This document shows positions 5,578 through 13,622 of a stretch of 15,806 bases of DNA, piece after piece. Below the pieces are notes generated by a model. That model searched no databases. It saw only the letters and a list, made by a program, of their open reading frames with translations, and was not told where the DNA came from. The stretch is from an uncultured Collinsella sp. (GTDB lineage: Bacteria; Actinomycetota; Coriobacteriia; Coriobacteriales; Coriobacteriaceae), in NCBI GenBank assembly GCA_900551195.1, contig URVD01000013.1, positions 1 through 15,806 on the forward strand. The letters are read 5' to 3'. The position numbers and the translations under genes are program-made. Within the stretch, counting starts at the first letter, position 1, and each line of letters starts with the position of its first letter.

Positions 5578-6768
5578 ATGGCCTTTACCAAGAAGACCGT
5601 CCGCGACATCGATGTCGACGGCAAGCGCGTTCTCGTCCGCGTTGACTTTAACGTGCCTATCAAGGATGGCGTCGTTGGCGACACCACCCGCATCAAGGCT
5701 GCCCTGCCCACCATCAACTATCTCGTTGAGCACAACGCTCGCGTCATCCTCATGAGCCACCTCGGCCGTCCCGATGGCACCGGCTTCCAGCCTGAGCTCT
5801 CCCTTGAGCCTGTCGCCAAGAAGCTCGCTGAGCTCTCTGGTCTCGATGTTGCCTTTGTCGCCGACACCTACGGCGAGAAGGCTGCTGAGGCTGTCGCCGC
5901 CGTCGAGCCGGGCAAGGTCCTCGTTCTCGAGAACGTCCGCTTCGATAAGCGTGAGAAGAAGAACGATCCCGAGATCGCTAAGAAGCTCGCTTCTTATGGT
6001 GACGTCTTCGTTCTCGATGCCTTCGGCACCGCTCACCGCGCCCAGGGTTCCGTCGTGGGCCCCGCCGCTTACCTGCCTGCCGTCGCTGGCTTCCTGCTCG
6101 AGAAGGAGGTCGACACGCTGACCGGCATCTTCGCCGAGCCCGAGCGCCCCTTCGTCGCTATCGTCGGCGGTTCCAAGGTTTCCTCCAAGATCGGCGTTCT
6201 CGATCACCTTATCGACTCTGCTGACACCCTGATCATCGGTGGCGGTATGGCCTACACCTTCTTCCTGGCTCAGGGCCTGTCCGTCGGTCAGTCTCTCAAG
6301 GAAGAGGACTGGGTCGAGCGCGCTGGCGAAATGCTCAAGAAGGCCGAGGAGAAGGGCGTCAAGATCCTGCTCCCCATCGACAACCGTGTTGCCGATCACT
6401 TTGGTGAGGACGCTGTCCCCGAGGTTGTCGCTTCCGACGCTATCCCTGACGACCGTGAGGGCATGGACATCGGTCCTAAGACCGAGGAACTTTACGCCGA
6501 GGCTGTCAAGGGTGCCAAGACTGTGTTCTGGAACGGCCCCATGGGCGTCTTCGAGTTCGATAACTTCGCTCACGGCACCCAGGCTATCGCCGAGGCTGTC
6601 GCCGAGGCCGACTGCACCTCGATCATCGGCGGTGGCGACTCTGTCGCAGCTGTCAACAAGTTCAACCTGGCCGACAAGATGAGCTGGATCTCCACCGGTG
6701 GTGGCGCTTCCATGGAGCTCGTCGAGGGTAAGGCCCTGCCCGGAGTGGAGGCGCTTCTCGATGCCTAA
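5578..6768 (+). CDS. pgk: Phosphoglycerate kinase
   Basis: This 396-residue monomer transfers phosphate from 1,3-bisphosphoglycerate to ADP, the first ATP-yielding step of glycolysis. Visible family signatures are RVDFNVP (21-27), the expected catalytic arginine R39, SHLGRP (60-65), the nucleotide-domain GGSKVSSKI (197-205), NGPMGVFE (319-326), GGGDS (351-355) and the C-terminal TGGGAS. Length is normal. The start at 5578 is chosen because AAAGG at 5562-5566 precedes it and the protein then begins like other family members; an ATG at 5542 would add 12 unrelated residues and lie upstream of that site. The terminator after gap sits about 55 nt upstream, so expression depends on readthrough or an unseen promoter. 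It overlaps tpiA by 8 nt. Confidence 0.97.
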   Translation: MAFTKKTVRDIDVDGKRVLVRVDFNVPIKDGVVGDTTRIKAALPTINYLVEHNARVILMSHLGRPDGTGFQPELSLEPVAKKLAELSGLDVAFVADTYGEKAAEAVAAVEPGKVLVLENVRFDKREKKNDPEIAKKLASYGDVFVLDAFGTAHRAQGSVVGPAAYLPAVAGFLLEKEVDTLTGIFAEPERPFVAIVGGSKVSSKIGVLDHLIDSADTLIIGGGMAYTFFLAQGLSVGQSLKEEDWVERAGEMLKKAEEKGVKILLPIDNRVADHFGEDAVPEVVASDAIPDDREGMDIGPKTEELYAEAVKGAKTVFWNGPMGVFEFDNFAHGTQAIAEAVAEADCTSIIGGGDSVAAVNKFNLADKMSWISTGGGASMELVEGKALPGVEALLDA

Positions 6769-7528
6769 TCGCACCCTTCTTATCGCTGGTAACTGGAAGA
6801 TGAACAACGACGTCGCCGAGGCCGCCAAGCTCGCCGACGAGCTGGCTCAGGCTCTGCCCGAGGTTCCGGCTGGCGTCGAGGTGCTCGTCTGCCCTCCGAC
6901 CATCGACATCACCACGGTTCATGACCGCATTCAGGCTGCCCCCATCGCCCTCGGTGCACAGAACGTGTACTGGGAGGCCAAGGGTGCCTTCACCGGTGAG
7001 TCCTCTTGCGACATGCTCAAGTCCGCTGGCTGCACCTACTGCATCATCGGCCACTCCGAGCGTCGTGACTACTTCCACGAGACTGACGAGGACCAGAACA
7101 AGAAGGCCAAGGCCCTCGTTGCCGCCGGTCTTGTTCCCGTCTTCTGCTGCGGCGAGTCCCTCGAGGTCCGCGAGGCCGGCACCTATGTCGAGCACGTCGT
7201 GAACCAGGTCAAGGCTGGCCTTGCTGGTCTTGAGATCACCTGCCCCAAGCAGGTCGTCGTCGCCTACGAGCCCATCTGGGCCATCGGCACCGGCAAGACC
7301 GCTACTGCTGAGGACGCTCAGGAGGTCTGCGGCGCTATCCGTGAGACCCTCAAGGAGATGTTCGGCGAGGAGCTCGCCAACGGCATCCGCGTTCTCTACG
7401 GCGGTTCCGCGAAGCCCGGCAACATTGCCGAGCTCGTCGCCAAGCCCGACGTTGACGGCGCCCTCGTGGGCGGCGCTTCGCTCAAGGCTGCCGACTTCGC
7501 CTCTATGGTCGTCAAGGCAGGCGAGTAG
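6761..7528 (+). CDS. tpiA: Triosephosphate isomerase
   Basis: This 255-residue TIM-barrel enzyme interconverts dihydroxyacetone phosphate and glyceraldehyde-3-phosphate. All catalytic elements are present: GNWKMN with K13, GHSERR with H98, the YEPIWAIGTG loop with E170 (169-178), and the phosphate-binding YGGSAKPGN (213-221) and GALVGGASL (233-241). The ATG at 6761 lies inside the end of pgk, giving an 8-nt overlap with the pgk stop. GGAGG at 6747-6751, within pgk, is spaced 9 nt from it. This arrangement implies translational coupling and roughly equal output of the two enzymes. A longer in-frame start at 6698 would add 21 residues inside pgk and is not supported. Confidence 0.97.
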   Translation: MPNRTLLIAGNWKMNNDVAEAAKLADELAQALPEVPAGVEVLVCPPTIDITTVHDRIQAAPIALGAQNVYWEAKGAFTGESSCDMLKSAGCTYCIIGHSERRDYFHETDEDQNKKAKALVAAGLVPVFCCGESLEVREAGTYVEHVVNQVKAGLAGLEITCPKQVVVAYEPIWAIGTGKTATAEDAQEVCGAIRETLKEMFGEELANGIRVLYGGSAKPGNIAELVAKPDVDGALVGGASLKAADFASMVVKAGE

Positions 7529-7533
7529 GACAT

Positions 7534-9087
7534 ATGGCACAGCGTCATCTTCCTGCACTCCTGATTATCATGGACGGCTGCGGCCTTGCTCCGGCCGATG
7601 GCGAGAACGCCGTCGCCGCTGCCAAGACGCCCTTCCTTGATAGCCTGTACGCTCAGTATCCCCACACCACGCTCGGTGCTTCGGGCGAGGACGTGGGCCT
7701 TCCCGACGGTCAGATGGGCAACTCCGAGGTGGGTCACCTCAACATCGGTGCCGGCCGCATCGTGTTCCAGGAGCTTTCGCGCATCAACAACGCCATCAAG
7801 GACGGCTCCATCGCCAAGAACGAGGTCTTCGTCAAGGCTATGGACGACGTCAAGGCTGACGGCAAGACCCTTCACCTCATGGGTCTTATGAGCCCTGGCG
7901 GTGTTCATTCTCACATGAACCACGTCGAGGCTCTGGTCAAGATGGCTGCCCAGCATGGCGTCAAGACCGTTCGCGTCCACGCCTTCATGGATGGCCGCGA
8001 CGTCGACCCGCAGTCCGGTGCCGGCTACATGAGCGAGTTCTGCGCTTTCCTGGCTAAGATCTCCGAGGAGACCGGTTGCGACGCTCGCGTTGCCACCGTT
8101 TCGGGCCGCTATTGGGCCATGGACCGCGACAACCGCTGGGAGCGCATCCAGCGTGCCTACGACGTCATGGTCAACGCGTCCGATGCTGATACCGACCCCG
8201 TTGCCGGTATCAAGGCCTACTACGAGAAGGACCCGCGCGGCGACGAGTTCGTCGAGCCCTTCGCTGCCCACAACGAGGGCATCCACGAGGGCGACGCGGC
8301 CATCTTCTTCAACTTCCGTCCCGACCGCGCTCGTCAGATGACCCGCGTGTTCACGGACAAGGAGTTCGACGGCTTTGAGCGCGAGCAGATCAAGCTTTCG
8401 CACTTTGTGACGATGACCGAGTACGATCCGACGTTTGACGTCGAGGTCGCTTTCCCCAAGACGTTCCCCGAGAACGTCCTGGCCGACGTTATCGCCGCCA
8501 ACGGCCTGAAGCAGCTGCACACCGCCGAGACCGAGAAGTACGCCCATGTGACGTTCTTCCTCAACGGCGGCATCGAGGAGCCCAAGGAGGGCGAGGAGCG
8601 CGTGCTCGTCGCTTCCCCCAAGGTCGCTACCTACGATCTGCAGCCTGAGATGAGCGCTCCCGAGGTTACTGAGAAGCTTGTCGCCGCCATCAACGAGGAT
8701 CGCGCTGATTTCTACATCGTGAACTTCGCGAACTGCGACATGGTTGGTCACACCGGTGTCTTCGACGCCGCCGTTAAGGCCGTCGAGGCTGTTGACGATG
8801 CCCTGTCCAAGGTTGTCCCGGCGATTCTCGCCAAGGGCGGCTTTGCGCTGATTACCGCCGACCACGGCAACGCCGATCACATGTTTGACGTTGCTTCCGA
8901 CGGTTCTAAGCATCCGTTTACGGCTCACACCACCAACCGCGTGCCGTTCATCATCGTTGATGAGAAGGCCAAGCTCACTGGTATCGAGGACGGCCGTCTT
9001 TCCGATATCGCTCCGACCATGCTCACCATGGCTGGTATTGAGCCTTCCGCCGAGATGACGGGCCGCGTGCTCGCCACCGAGGCCTAA
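7534..9087 (+). CDS. gpmI: 2,3-bisphosphoglycerate-independent phosphoglycerate mutase
   Basis: This 517-residue enzyme of the alkaline phosphatase superfamily interconverts 3- and 2-phosphoglycerate using a phosphoserine intermediate and two metal ions, typically manganese. D14 in IIMDGCG and the nucleophile S64 in QMGNSEVGH (60-68) are present, as are HAFMDGRD (149-156), RYWAMDRD (192-199), NFRPDRAR (260-267), D402 and H406 in CDMVGH, D443 and H444 in TADHGNAD, and H465 in TAHTTN. The position three before H465, often histidine (HTAH), is phenylalanine. It starts 5 nt after tpiA with only a weak AGGA site, so it is probably coupled to tpiA. Enolase, often the next gene in Firmicutes, is not present; a strong terminator follows. 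Confidence 0.96.
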   Translation: MAQRHLPALLIIMDGCGLAPADGENAVAAAKTPFLDSLYAQYPHTTLGASGEDVGLPDGQMGNSEVGHLNIGAGRIVFQELSRINNAIKDGSIAKNEVFVKAMDDVKADGKTLHLMGLMSPGGVHSHMNHVEALVKMAAQHGVKTVRVHAFMDGRDVDPQSGAGYMSEFCAFLAKISEETGCDARVATVSGRYWAMDRDNRWERIQRAYDVMVNASDADTDPVAGIKAYYEKDPRGDEFVEPFAAHNEGIHEGDAAIFFNFRPDRARQMTRVFTDKEFDGFEREQIKLSHFVTMTEYDPTFDVEVAFPKTFPENVLADVIAANGLKQLHTAETEKYAHVTFFLNGGIEEPKEGEERVLVASPKVATYDLQPEMSAPEVTEKLVAAINEDRADFYIVNFANCDMVGHTGVFDAAVKAVEAVDDALSKVVPAILAKGGFALITADHGNADHMFDVASDGSKHPFTAHTTNRVPFIIVDEKAKLTGIEDGRLSDIAPTMLTMAGIEPSAEMTGRVLATEA

Positions 9088-9112
9088 TAGAAAACAAATA
9101 CCGTTTTCTAGT

Positions 9113-9147
9113 AAGGGGGTCGTCCACAACGGGACAACCCCCTTTTT
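9113..9147 (+). terminator. Intrinsic terminator after gpmI
   Basis: A 13-nt arm at 9113-9125 (AAGGGGGTCGTCC) pairs with 9132-9144 with a single C/A mismatch around a 6-nt loop, and a T run covers 9143-9147. A smaller dyad, GAAAAC/GTTTTC at 9090-9108, precedes it. It ends the pgk-tpiA-gpmI transcript. Confidence 0.87.
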
Positions 9148-9206
9148 GGTATTTCTGCCATTTCCGCCCCGTCCTTGAGTGGCAGGTAGGGGAGAGCGGG
9201 GGATTG

Positions 9207-9215
9207 TGGTACAGT
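9207..9215 (+). promoter_or_regulatory. Extended -10 promoter for secG
   Basis: TGGTACAGT is an extended -10 element (TG, one base, then TACAGT). No good -35 is seen at the normal distance, which extended -10 promoters tolerate. It lies 36 nt upstream of secG and after the gpmI terminator, so secG probably has its own short leader. Confidence 0.5.
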
Positions 9216-9251
9216 ACTGGAGTTTGAACTGTTCTATTAAGGAGCTTATCT

Positions 9252-9506
9252 ATGGGTCCGTTCCAGATTCTTCTGTTTGTCGTTTGGGCTATCTCTGCCG
9301 TGGCGCTGACGATTCTCGTCCTGATGCACTCCGGTAAGGGTACCGGCGTTTCGGATATGATCGCTAGCTCGCTGTATAACTCCAGCTCTGCCACGGGCGT
9401 CATGGAGCAGAACCTCGATCGCCTGACGGTAATTATGGCCGTTGTTTTTGCCGTGTGCGTCGTCCTGTGCATGTTCTTCTTCCCGCAGGGCATCGTCGGC
9501 TACTAA
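9252..9506 (+). CDS. secG: Preprotein translocase subunit SecG
   Basis: This 84-residue inner-membrane protein is the small accessory subunit of the SecYEG channel. It has two predicted membrane helices, about residues 5-25 and 59-77. Between them is a polar loop with the family's MHSGKGTGVSD (25-35) stretch, followed by a serine-rich turn. Length is typical. AAGGAG at 9239-9244 lies 7 nt before the ATG. It is flanked by a terminator on the left, an extended -10 site, and a strong terminator on the right, so it is most likely monocistronic. Placement next to gap-pgk-tpiA is a conserved actinobacterial and firmicute arrangement, which supports the call despite the low information content of such a short protein. 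Confidence 0.93.
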   Translation: MGPFQILLFVVWAISAVALTILVLMHSGKGTGVSDMIASSLYNSSSATGVMEQNLDRLTVIMAVVFAVCVVLCMFFFPQGIVGY

Positions 9507-9528
9507 GCATCGGCGTATATACGTTTGA

Positions 9529-9562
9529 AAAGGGTCCCGCATGTGCGGGGCCCTTTTTGTTT
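9529..9562 (+). terminator. Intrinsic terminator after secG
   Basis: AAAGGGTCCCGC (9529-9540) pairs with GCGGGGCCCTTT (9545-9556), one wobble, across the tetraloop ATGT. TTTTTGTTT follows to 9562. This is the clearest terminator in the window. Confidence 0.9.
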
Positions 9563-9671
9563 ACAGACTTGTAACAGAGCCAGAATATCACCACATACTT
9601 CGCCCAACTAAAGAAATTCTCGACCGTTAACCGGAATTAGCCCCAAATCGTGCATAAAATGCGCTACTGTA

Positions 9672-9700
9672 TTGAAAAACGTTGCTCCGTTGTGCATAAC
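9672..9700 (+). promoter_or_regulatory. Candidate promoter of the opp operon
   Basis: TTGAAA (9672-9677, five of six) is followed 17 nt later by CATAAC (9695-9700, four of six). Both lie in the 293-nt gap between secG and oppA, which holds no gene. The leader to oppA would be about 95 nt. Confidence 0.45.
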
Positions 9701-9716
9701 CAGCCATAGCAACGGA
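9680..9716. promoter_or_regulatory. Overlapping dyads across the opp promoter, possible operator
   Basis: CGTTGCT (9680-9686) is the exact inverse of AGCAACG (9708-9714). TCCGTTG (9686-9692) is the exact inverse of CAACGGA (9710-9716). The two dyads share a right-hand arm and span the spacer and -10 of the candidate promoter, a sensible place for a repressor. No regulator is recognised. Confidence 0.4.
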
Positions 9717-9799
9717 CGGCGTTTTGATGGTTCGGATCGGATTGCCTCGACATGTGTCCGACTGAACATTTCTTTGTCCTATCTCATAAGGAGGATGGC

Positions 9800-11476
9800 A
9801 TGGCTGATTCTATGTTCCACCAGCCCGTTATGGGTCGTCGCGCCTTTGTCGGCGGCACCCTTGCTGCGAGCTCCATGGCTTTTCTTGCCGCATGTGGCAA
9901 GAAGGGCGGCGACGCTTCCGGTTCTGAGTCCGGTTCGACGCTGAACTTCTACATCAACAACCCGGTCTGCATCGACCCCTACAATGTCCAGGAGGACCAG
10001 GGCACTCAGGTCGAGTACCAGCTCTTTGACGCTCTGACCTCTTATGACGCCGAGAAGGGCGAGATCGTTCCGCTGGCTTGCGAGTCCTTCGAGGCCAACG
10101 ACGACGCCACCGAGTTTACCTTCAAGATCAAGAAGGCCAAGTTCCACAACGGTGACGACGTTACCTCCAAGTCCTTCAAGCTCGGTTGGGAGCGTCTGGT
10201 CAACACCAAGTCGGCCATCGCTACCGAGTATGGCCCTTCCGAGGTCTCCTATCACCTTTCCATGGTCGAGGGCTATGACGATCTGCTTGCCGGTAACGCT
10301 ACCGAGCTCAGCGGTGTTACCTGCCCCGACGATGAGACCCTCGTCGTCAAGCTGTCTTCCGCTTACGCCGACTTCCCCTTCGTCGCCTCTCACCCGGCTT
10401 TGGCCCCGGTTCCCGAGTGCGCCGAGTCCGATGCCAAGAGCTTCTATCTTGCACCGGTCGGTAACGGCCCGTTCATGATGGACGGCAAGTGGGAGGATGG
10501 TCAGGAGATCAACCTCAAGAAGTTCGACGATTACTATGGCGACAAGGCCAAGATCGATGGCATCCACTTCCAGGTCATCAAGGACATGGAGACTGCTTAC
10601 AAGGAGTTCCAGGCCGGTAACCTCGACGTCTGCGACGTTCCCGTTGCTCAGATCGACGCCGCCAAGAAGGATCGCGGCGTGTCCAAGGACGGCTACACCA
10701 TGGGCGACGGCGAGCGCATGCTGCTCGGCTCCGAGCCTTCCACCTACTACCTGACCTGCAACAACACGGCCGAGCCGTTCAACAACGCCGACCTGCGCAG
10801 GGGTATCTCCCTGGCCATTAACCGTGAGGCCATCTGCAAGACCATCTTCAAGGGTACCCGTACCCCCGCCGACGGCATTGTTCCTCCGGGCATCGATGGC
10901 TACAAGGAGGGCGCATGGGAGTTCTGCGCCTACGACGTCGACAAGGCTAACGAGTACCTCGACAAGGTTGCTCCCGCTGACGCCAACGGCGATCGTGGCA
11001 TTAACGTGACCCTTTCCTACAACCAGGACGGTGGCCACAAGGAGATCATGGAGTCCATCATCGGCGACCTCGCCAAGGTTGGCGTTACCGCTACTTCCGA
11101 TACCCCTGAGTGGTCTGCCCTGCTCGAGCAGTATCAGAACTTCAACTATCAGTTCGGTCGTCTGGGTTGGATTGCCGACTACCCGATCATGGACAACTTC
11201 CTGTATCCGCTGTTCCACTCCGACTCCCTCGGTGGCGACAACCGCTCTGGTTACAACAACCCCGAGTTCGACGCCAAGGTCGACGAGGCTCGTACCACGG
11301 TTGACGATGAAGAGCGCGTCGCTAAGATGCAGGAGGCCGACGCAATGGTCGCTGCCGACTGCCCGGTCATCCCGGTGATGTTCTACACGCACACCATCGT
11401 CGGCTCCGATCGCATCAAGCACCTCTATGTCGATCCGCAGAAGCATGCCGAGCTGGGTACCGCTGAGCTCGCCTAA
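9800..11476 (+). CDS. oppA: Oligopeptide ABC transporter substrate-binding lipoprotein
   Basis: This 558-residue lipoprotein captures peptides outside the membrane and delivers them to OppBC. The N terminus has a twin-arginine-like GRRAFVGG (12-19), a short apolar stretch and a lipobox FLAAC, with C32 as the expected lipidated residue. The mature part is a full-length family 5 solute-binding protein: an early ESFEANDDATEFTFKI segment, KFHNGDDVTSKSF, and a late GRLGWIADYPIMDNFLYP typical of peptide binders. The start at 9800 is set by AAGGAGG at 9788-9794, 5 nt upstream; a longer reading from 9752 has no such site. A hairpin separates it from oppB, which would allow more binding protein than permease. 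Peptide specificity (di-, tri- or oligopeptide, or nickel) cannot be told from sequence alone. Confidence 0.93.
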   Translation: MADSMFHQPVMGRRAFVGGTLAASSMAFLAACGKKGGDASGSESGSTLNFYINNPVCIDPYNVQEDQGTQVEYQLFDALTSYDAEKGEIVPLACESFEANDDATEFTFKIKKAKFHNGDDVTSKSFKLGWERLVNTKSAIATEYGPSEVSYHLSMVEGYDDLLAGNATELSGVTCPDDETLVVKLSSAYADFPFVASHPALAPVPECAESDAKSFYLAPVGNGPFMMDGKWEDGQEINLKKFDDYYGDKAKIDGIHFQVIKDMETAYKEFQAGNLDVCDVPVAQIDAAKKDRGVSKDGYTMGDGERMLLGSEPSTYYLTCNNTAEPFNNADLRRGISLAINREAICKTIFKGTRTPADGIVPPGIDGYKEGAWEFCAYDVDKANEYLDKVAPADANGDRGINVTLSYNQDGGHKEIMESIIGDLAKVGVTATSDTPEWSALLEQYQNFNYQFGRLGWIADYPIMDNFLYPLFHSDSLGGDNRSGYNNPEFDAKVDEARTTVDDEERVAKMQEADAMVAADCPVIPVMFYTHTIVGSDRIKHLYVDPQKHAELGTAELA

Positions 11477-11572
11477 GAGTTTGCAGCTTCCGTGAGGGTC
11501 AAGTATTTACGTAGACCTCATGGGAAACATACAGTTCTCCCTAACCTGGGGTAAACTGGCTGATGGTAATTT

Positions 11573-11602
11573 TGGGATGCCGGTCTGGCGATCGGCATCC
11601 CA
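11573..11602 (+). terminator. Hairpin between oppA and oppB, weak terminator or mRNA stabiliser
   Basis: TGGGATGCCG (11573-11582) and CGGCATCCCA (11593-11602) are exact inverse copies around a 10-nt loop, followed only by TTTA. Similar hairpins after binding-protein genes raise their mRNA level relative to the permease genes. The rest of the 11477-11632 gap shows no confident promoter. Confidence 0.6.
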
Positions 11603-11632
11603 TTTAGGTTAATCCCTAGATAGGGGAGTGGT

Positions 11633-12670
11633 ATGGGTAAGTACATCGTTAAACGTGTGCTTCAGTTCATCCCGGTGTTTTTGGGCGTTACGCTGATTCT
11701 GTTCGCCCTCCAGAATATCGTGCCGGGAGATCCGATCAAGCTGATCGGTGGAGACAAGGCTCTGTCCCCCGAGGTGGAGCTTCAGCTTCGCGTGCGCTAT
11801 CACCTGGTCCAGTCGGACGAGGACGGCAACGCGATCCTTGACGAGAACGGCGACCCCGTTCAAACGTCGCTCGTGGACCGTTACTTGTATTACATGAACG
11901 GCCTGCTTCATGGCGATCTGGGCAATTCGTATCAGCGCAAGCTGCCGGTTACGGAAATCTTTGCCCAGAAGTATCCGTATACGGTCAAACTTGCCGCGTG
12001 CGCCATCGTGCTCGAGGCAATCATGGGTATCGGTGCGGGTATCATTTCGGCGGTTAAGCGTTATTCCTTCTGGGATATTTTGGTAACGCTCACCACTTCG
12101 ATCCTCGTTGCCGTCCCGGCTTTCTGGCTCGGTATGTTGCTGCAACTGTTCTTTGGCGTCATTCTCAAGGACGCCACGGGCGGTGCATTCTCCATGCCGA
12201 TCTCGGGTGCCGGCGGTTCCAGCTCTCAGTATCAGGATTGGATGCACTATGTGCTTCCGACCATTACGCTGGCTTCGGTTTCGACCGCTTACGCCGCCCG
12301 CATTATGCGCTCGCAGCTGCTTGACGTCATGAACCAGGATTACATCCGTACGGCAAAGGCCAAGGGTCTCTCCAATCGCGCGATCATCATCAAGCACGCG
12401 CTTAAGAATGCACTCATCCCCGTCGTTACCTATATTGGTGTCGACTTTGGCGGCATGCTTTCGGGCGCCATCCTGACCGAGACGGTCTTTAACTGGCCCG
12501 GTATCGGCTATGAGGTCTATCGCGCCATTAGCATGCGTGACTGGCCCATCGTTATGGGCGGCGTTACGCTCATCGTCGTCGTCGTCATGGTGATCAACCT
12601 GCTCGTCGACATTAGCTATGCATTCCTCGACCCGCGCATCCGCCTTGGCGGTCCGTCGGATAAGGCCTAA
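11633..12670 (+). CDS. oppB: Oligopeptide ABC transporter permease OppB
   Basis: This 345-residue inner-membrane protein forms half of the peptide channel. The N-terminal helix (about 8-30) leads to PGDP (31-34) and an extracytoplasmic loop, then several membrane helices. The cytoplasmic EAA loop that contacts the ATPases is at about 240-263 (AKAKGLSNRAIIIKHALKNA) and is followed by LTETVFNWPGIG (281-292), a strong OppB/DppB signature. The loop carries an acidic segment at about 61-78 (DEDGNAILDENGDP) that E. coli OppB, as I recall it, lacks. GGGGAG at 11623-11628 precedes the ATG by 4 nt. It is followed 14 nt later by oppC. The dipeptide permease DppB is an alternative name for the same architecture. 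Confidence 0.93.
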   Translation: MGKYIVKRVLQFIPVFLGVTLILFALQNIVPGDPIKLIGGDKALSPEVELQLRVRYHLVQSDEDGNAILDENGDPVQTSLVDRYLYYMNGLLHGDLGNSYQRKLPVTEIFAQKYPYTVKLAACAIVLEAIMGIGAGIISAVKRYSFWDILVTLTTSILVAVPAFWLGMLLQLFFGVILKDATGGAFSMPISGAGGSSSQYQDWMHYVLPTITLASVSTAYAARIMRSQLLDVMNQDYIRTAKAKGLSNRAIIIKHALKNALIPVVTYIGVDFGGMLSGAILTETVFNWPGIGYEVYRAISMRDWPIVMGGVTLIVVVVMVINLLVDISYAFLDPRIRLGGPSDKA

Positions 12671-12684
12671 GGGAGGTACGTCTC

Positions 12685-13620
12685 ATGCAGGAAACTGATT
12701 CTCAGTCTCAGGAGCAGGCTACCGCCACCAAGGCCGCATCTGCTCCCGCTAAGTCCCGCACACTGTGGGGCGACGCTTTTAAGCGTCTTCGTAAGAACAA
12801 GCTCGCCGTTATCGGTGTCTGCTGGATCATCATCGTCGTTGTGGTTGCCCTGACCGCAGATCTGTGGGCTAAGCCCTGGCTCGGTTCGCCGACGGCTTCC
12901 GACTCGACCACCATGGCCGAGACGTCGCTGCTGGCTCCGTGTGCCGAGCACCCGTTTGGTACCGACGCCCTTGGCCGTGACATTCTTGTCCGTGTTATCT
13001 ACGGTGCACGCGTTTCGCTTTCCGTCGGCATTATGGCCACCGCAATCTCCACGGTGATCGGTCTGGTCATGGGTGCTCTGGCCGGTTTCTACGGCGGTAT
13101 CTGGGATACGATCATCATGCGCTGCGCGGATATCTTCCTGGCATTCCCGTACGTGCTGTTCGTTGTCGCCATGATCGCCGTTATCGGCCGTGGTCTTCAG
13201 AACGTCTTTATCGCCATCGGTATTCTCGGCTGGCCTTCGATTGCGCGCGTCTTCCGATCCGCGATCCTGACGGTCAAGGAAAACGACTATGTTGACGCTG
13301 CGCGCGCGATGGGTGCATCTGATGCTCGTATCGTCGTGCGTCACATCTTCCCGAACTCCGTCGCTTCCATCGTGGTCTACGCGACTATGAACATTGGTGG
13401 CGCCATTCTGACCGAGTCCGCTCTGTCCTTCCTCGGCATGGGCGTTATTCCGCCTACGCCTTCGTGGGGCTCCATGATTCAGGATGGTCAGCAGTATCTG
13501 CTGACTGCTCCCTGGATGATGATCATGCCCGGTCTGGCAATTCTCTCGACGGTGCTCGCCTTCACCCTGCTGGGTGACGGTCTGCGCGACGCCCTCGACG
13601 TCAAGATGAAGGACGCATAA
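12685..13620 (+). CDS. oppC: Oligopeptide ABC transporter permease OppC
   Basis: This 311-residue inner-membrane protein is the second channel subunit. A polar, alanine- and serine-rich cytoplasmic tail (1-28) precedes the first membrane helix at about 40-60. The conserved HPFGTDALGRDILVRV (89-104) lies outside the membrane before the transmembrane core. The EAA loop is at about 204-226 (DAARAMGASDARIVVRHIFP), and the C-terminal part has SFLGMG and PSWGSMI (248-265), both typical of OppC/DppC. GGAGG at 12672-12676 with an 8-nt spacer defines the start. It is closely linked on both sides: 14 nt after oppB and 2 nt before oppD. Confidence 0.94.
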   Translation: MQETDSQSQEQATATKAASAPAKSRTLWGDAFKRLRKNKLAVIGVCWIIIVVVVALTADLWAKPWLGSPTASDSTTMAETSLLAPCAEHPFGTDALGRDILVRVIYGARVSLSVGIMATAISTVIGLVMGALAGFYGGIWDTIIMRCADIFLAFPYVLFVVAMIAVIGRGLQNVFIAIGILGWPSIARVFRSAILTVKENDYVDAARAMGASDARIVVRHIFPNSVASIVVYATMNIGGAILTESALSFLGMGVIPPTPSWGSMIQDGQQYLLTAPWMMIMPGLAILSTVLAFTLLGDGLRDALDVKMKDA

Positions 13621-13622
13621 GG

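Noticed and set aside
7396..9129. A 577-codon open frame on the minus strand opposite gpmI, with similar long frames opposite gap (4364-5575), pgk (5503-6828) and oppA (9779-11446)
   Set aside because: They mirror strongly codon-biased, high-GC genes, have low-complexity valine/glycine/aspartate-rich translations with no family motifs, and lack credible ribosome binding sites. They are antisense shadows.
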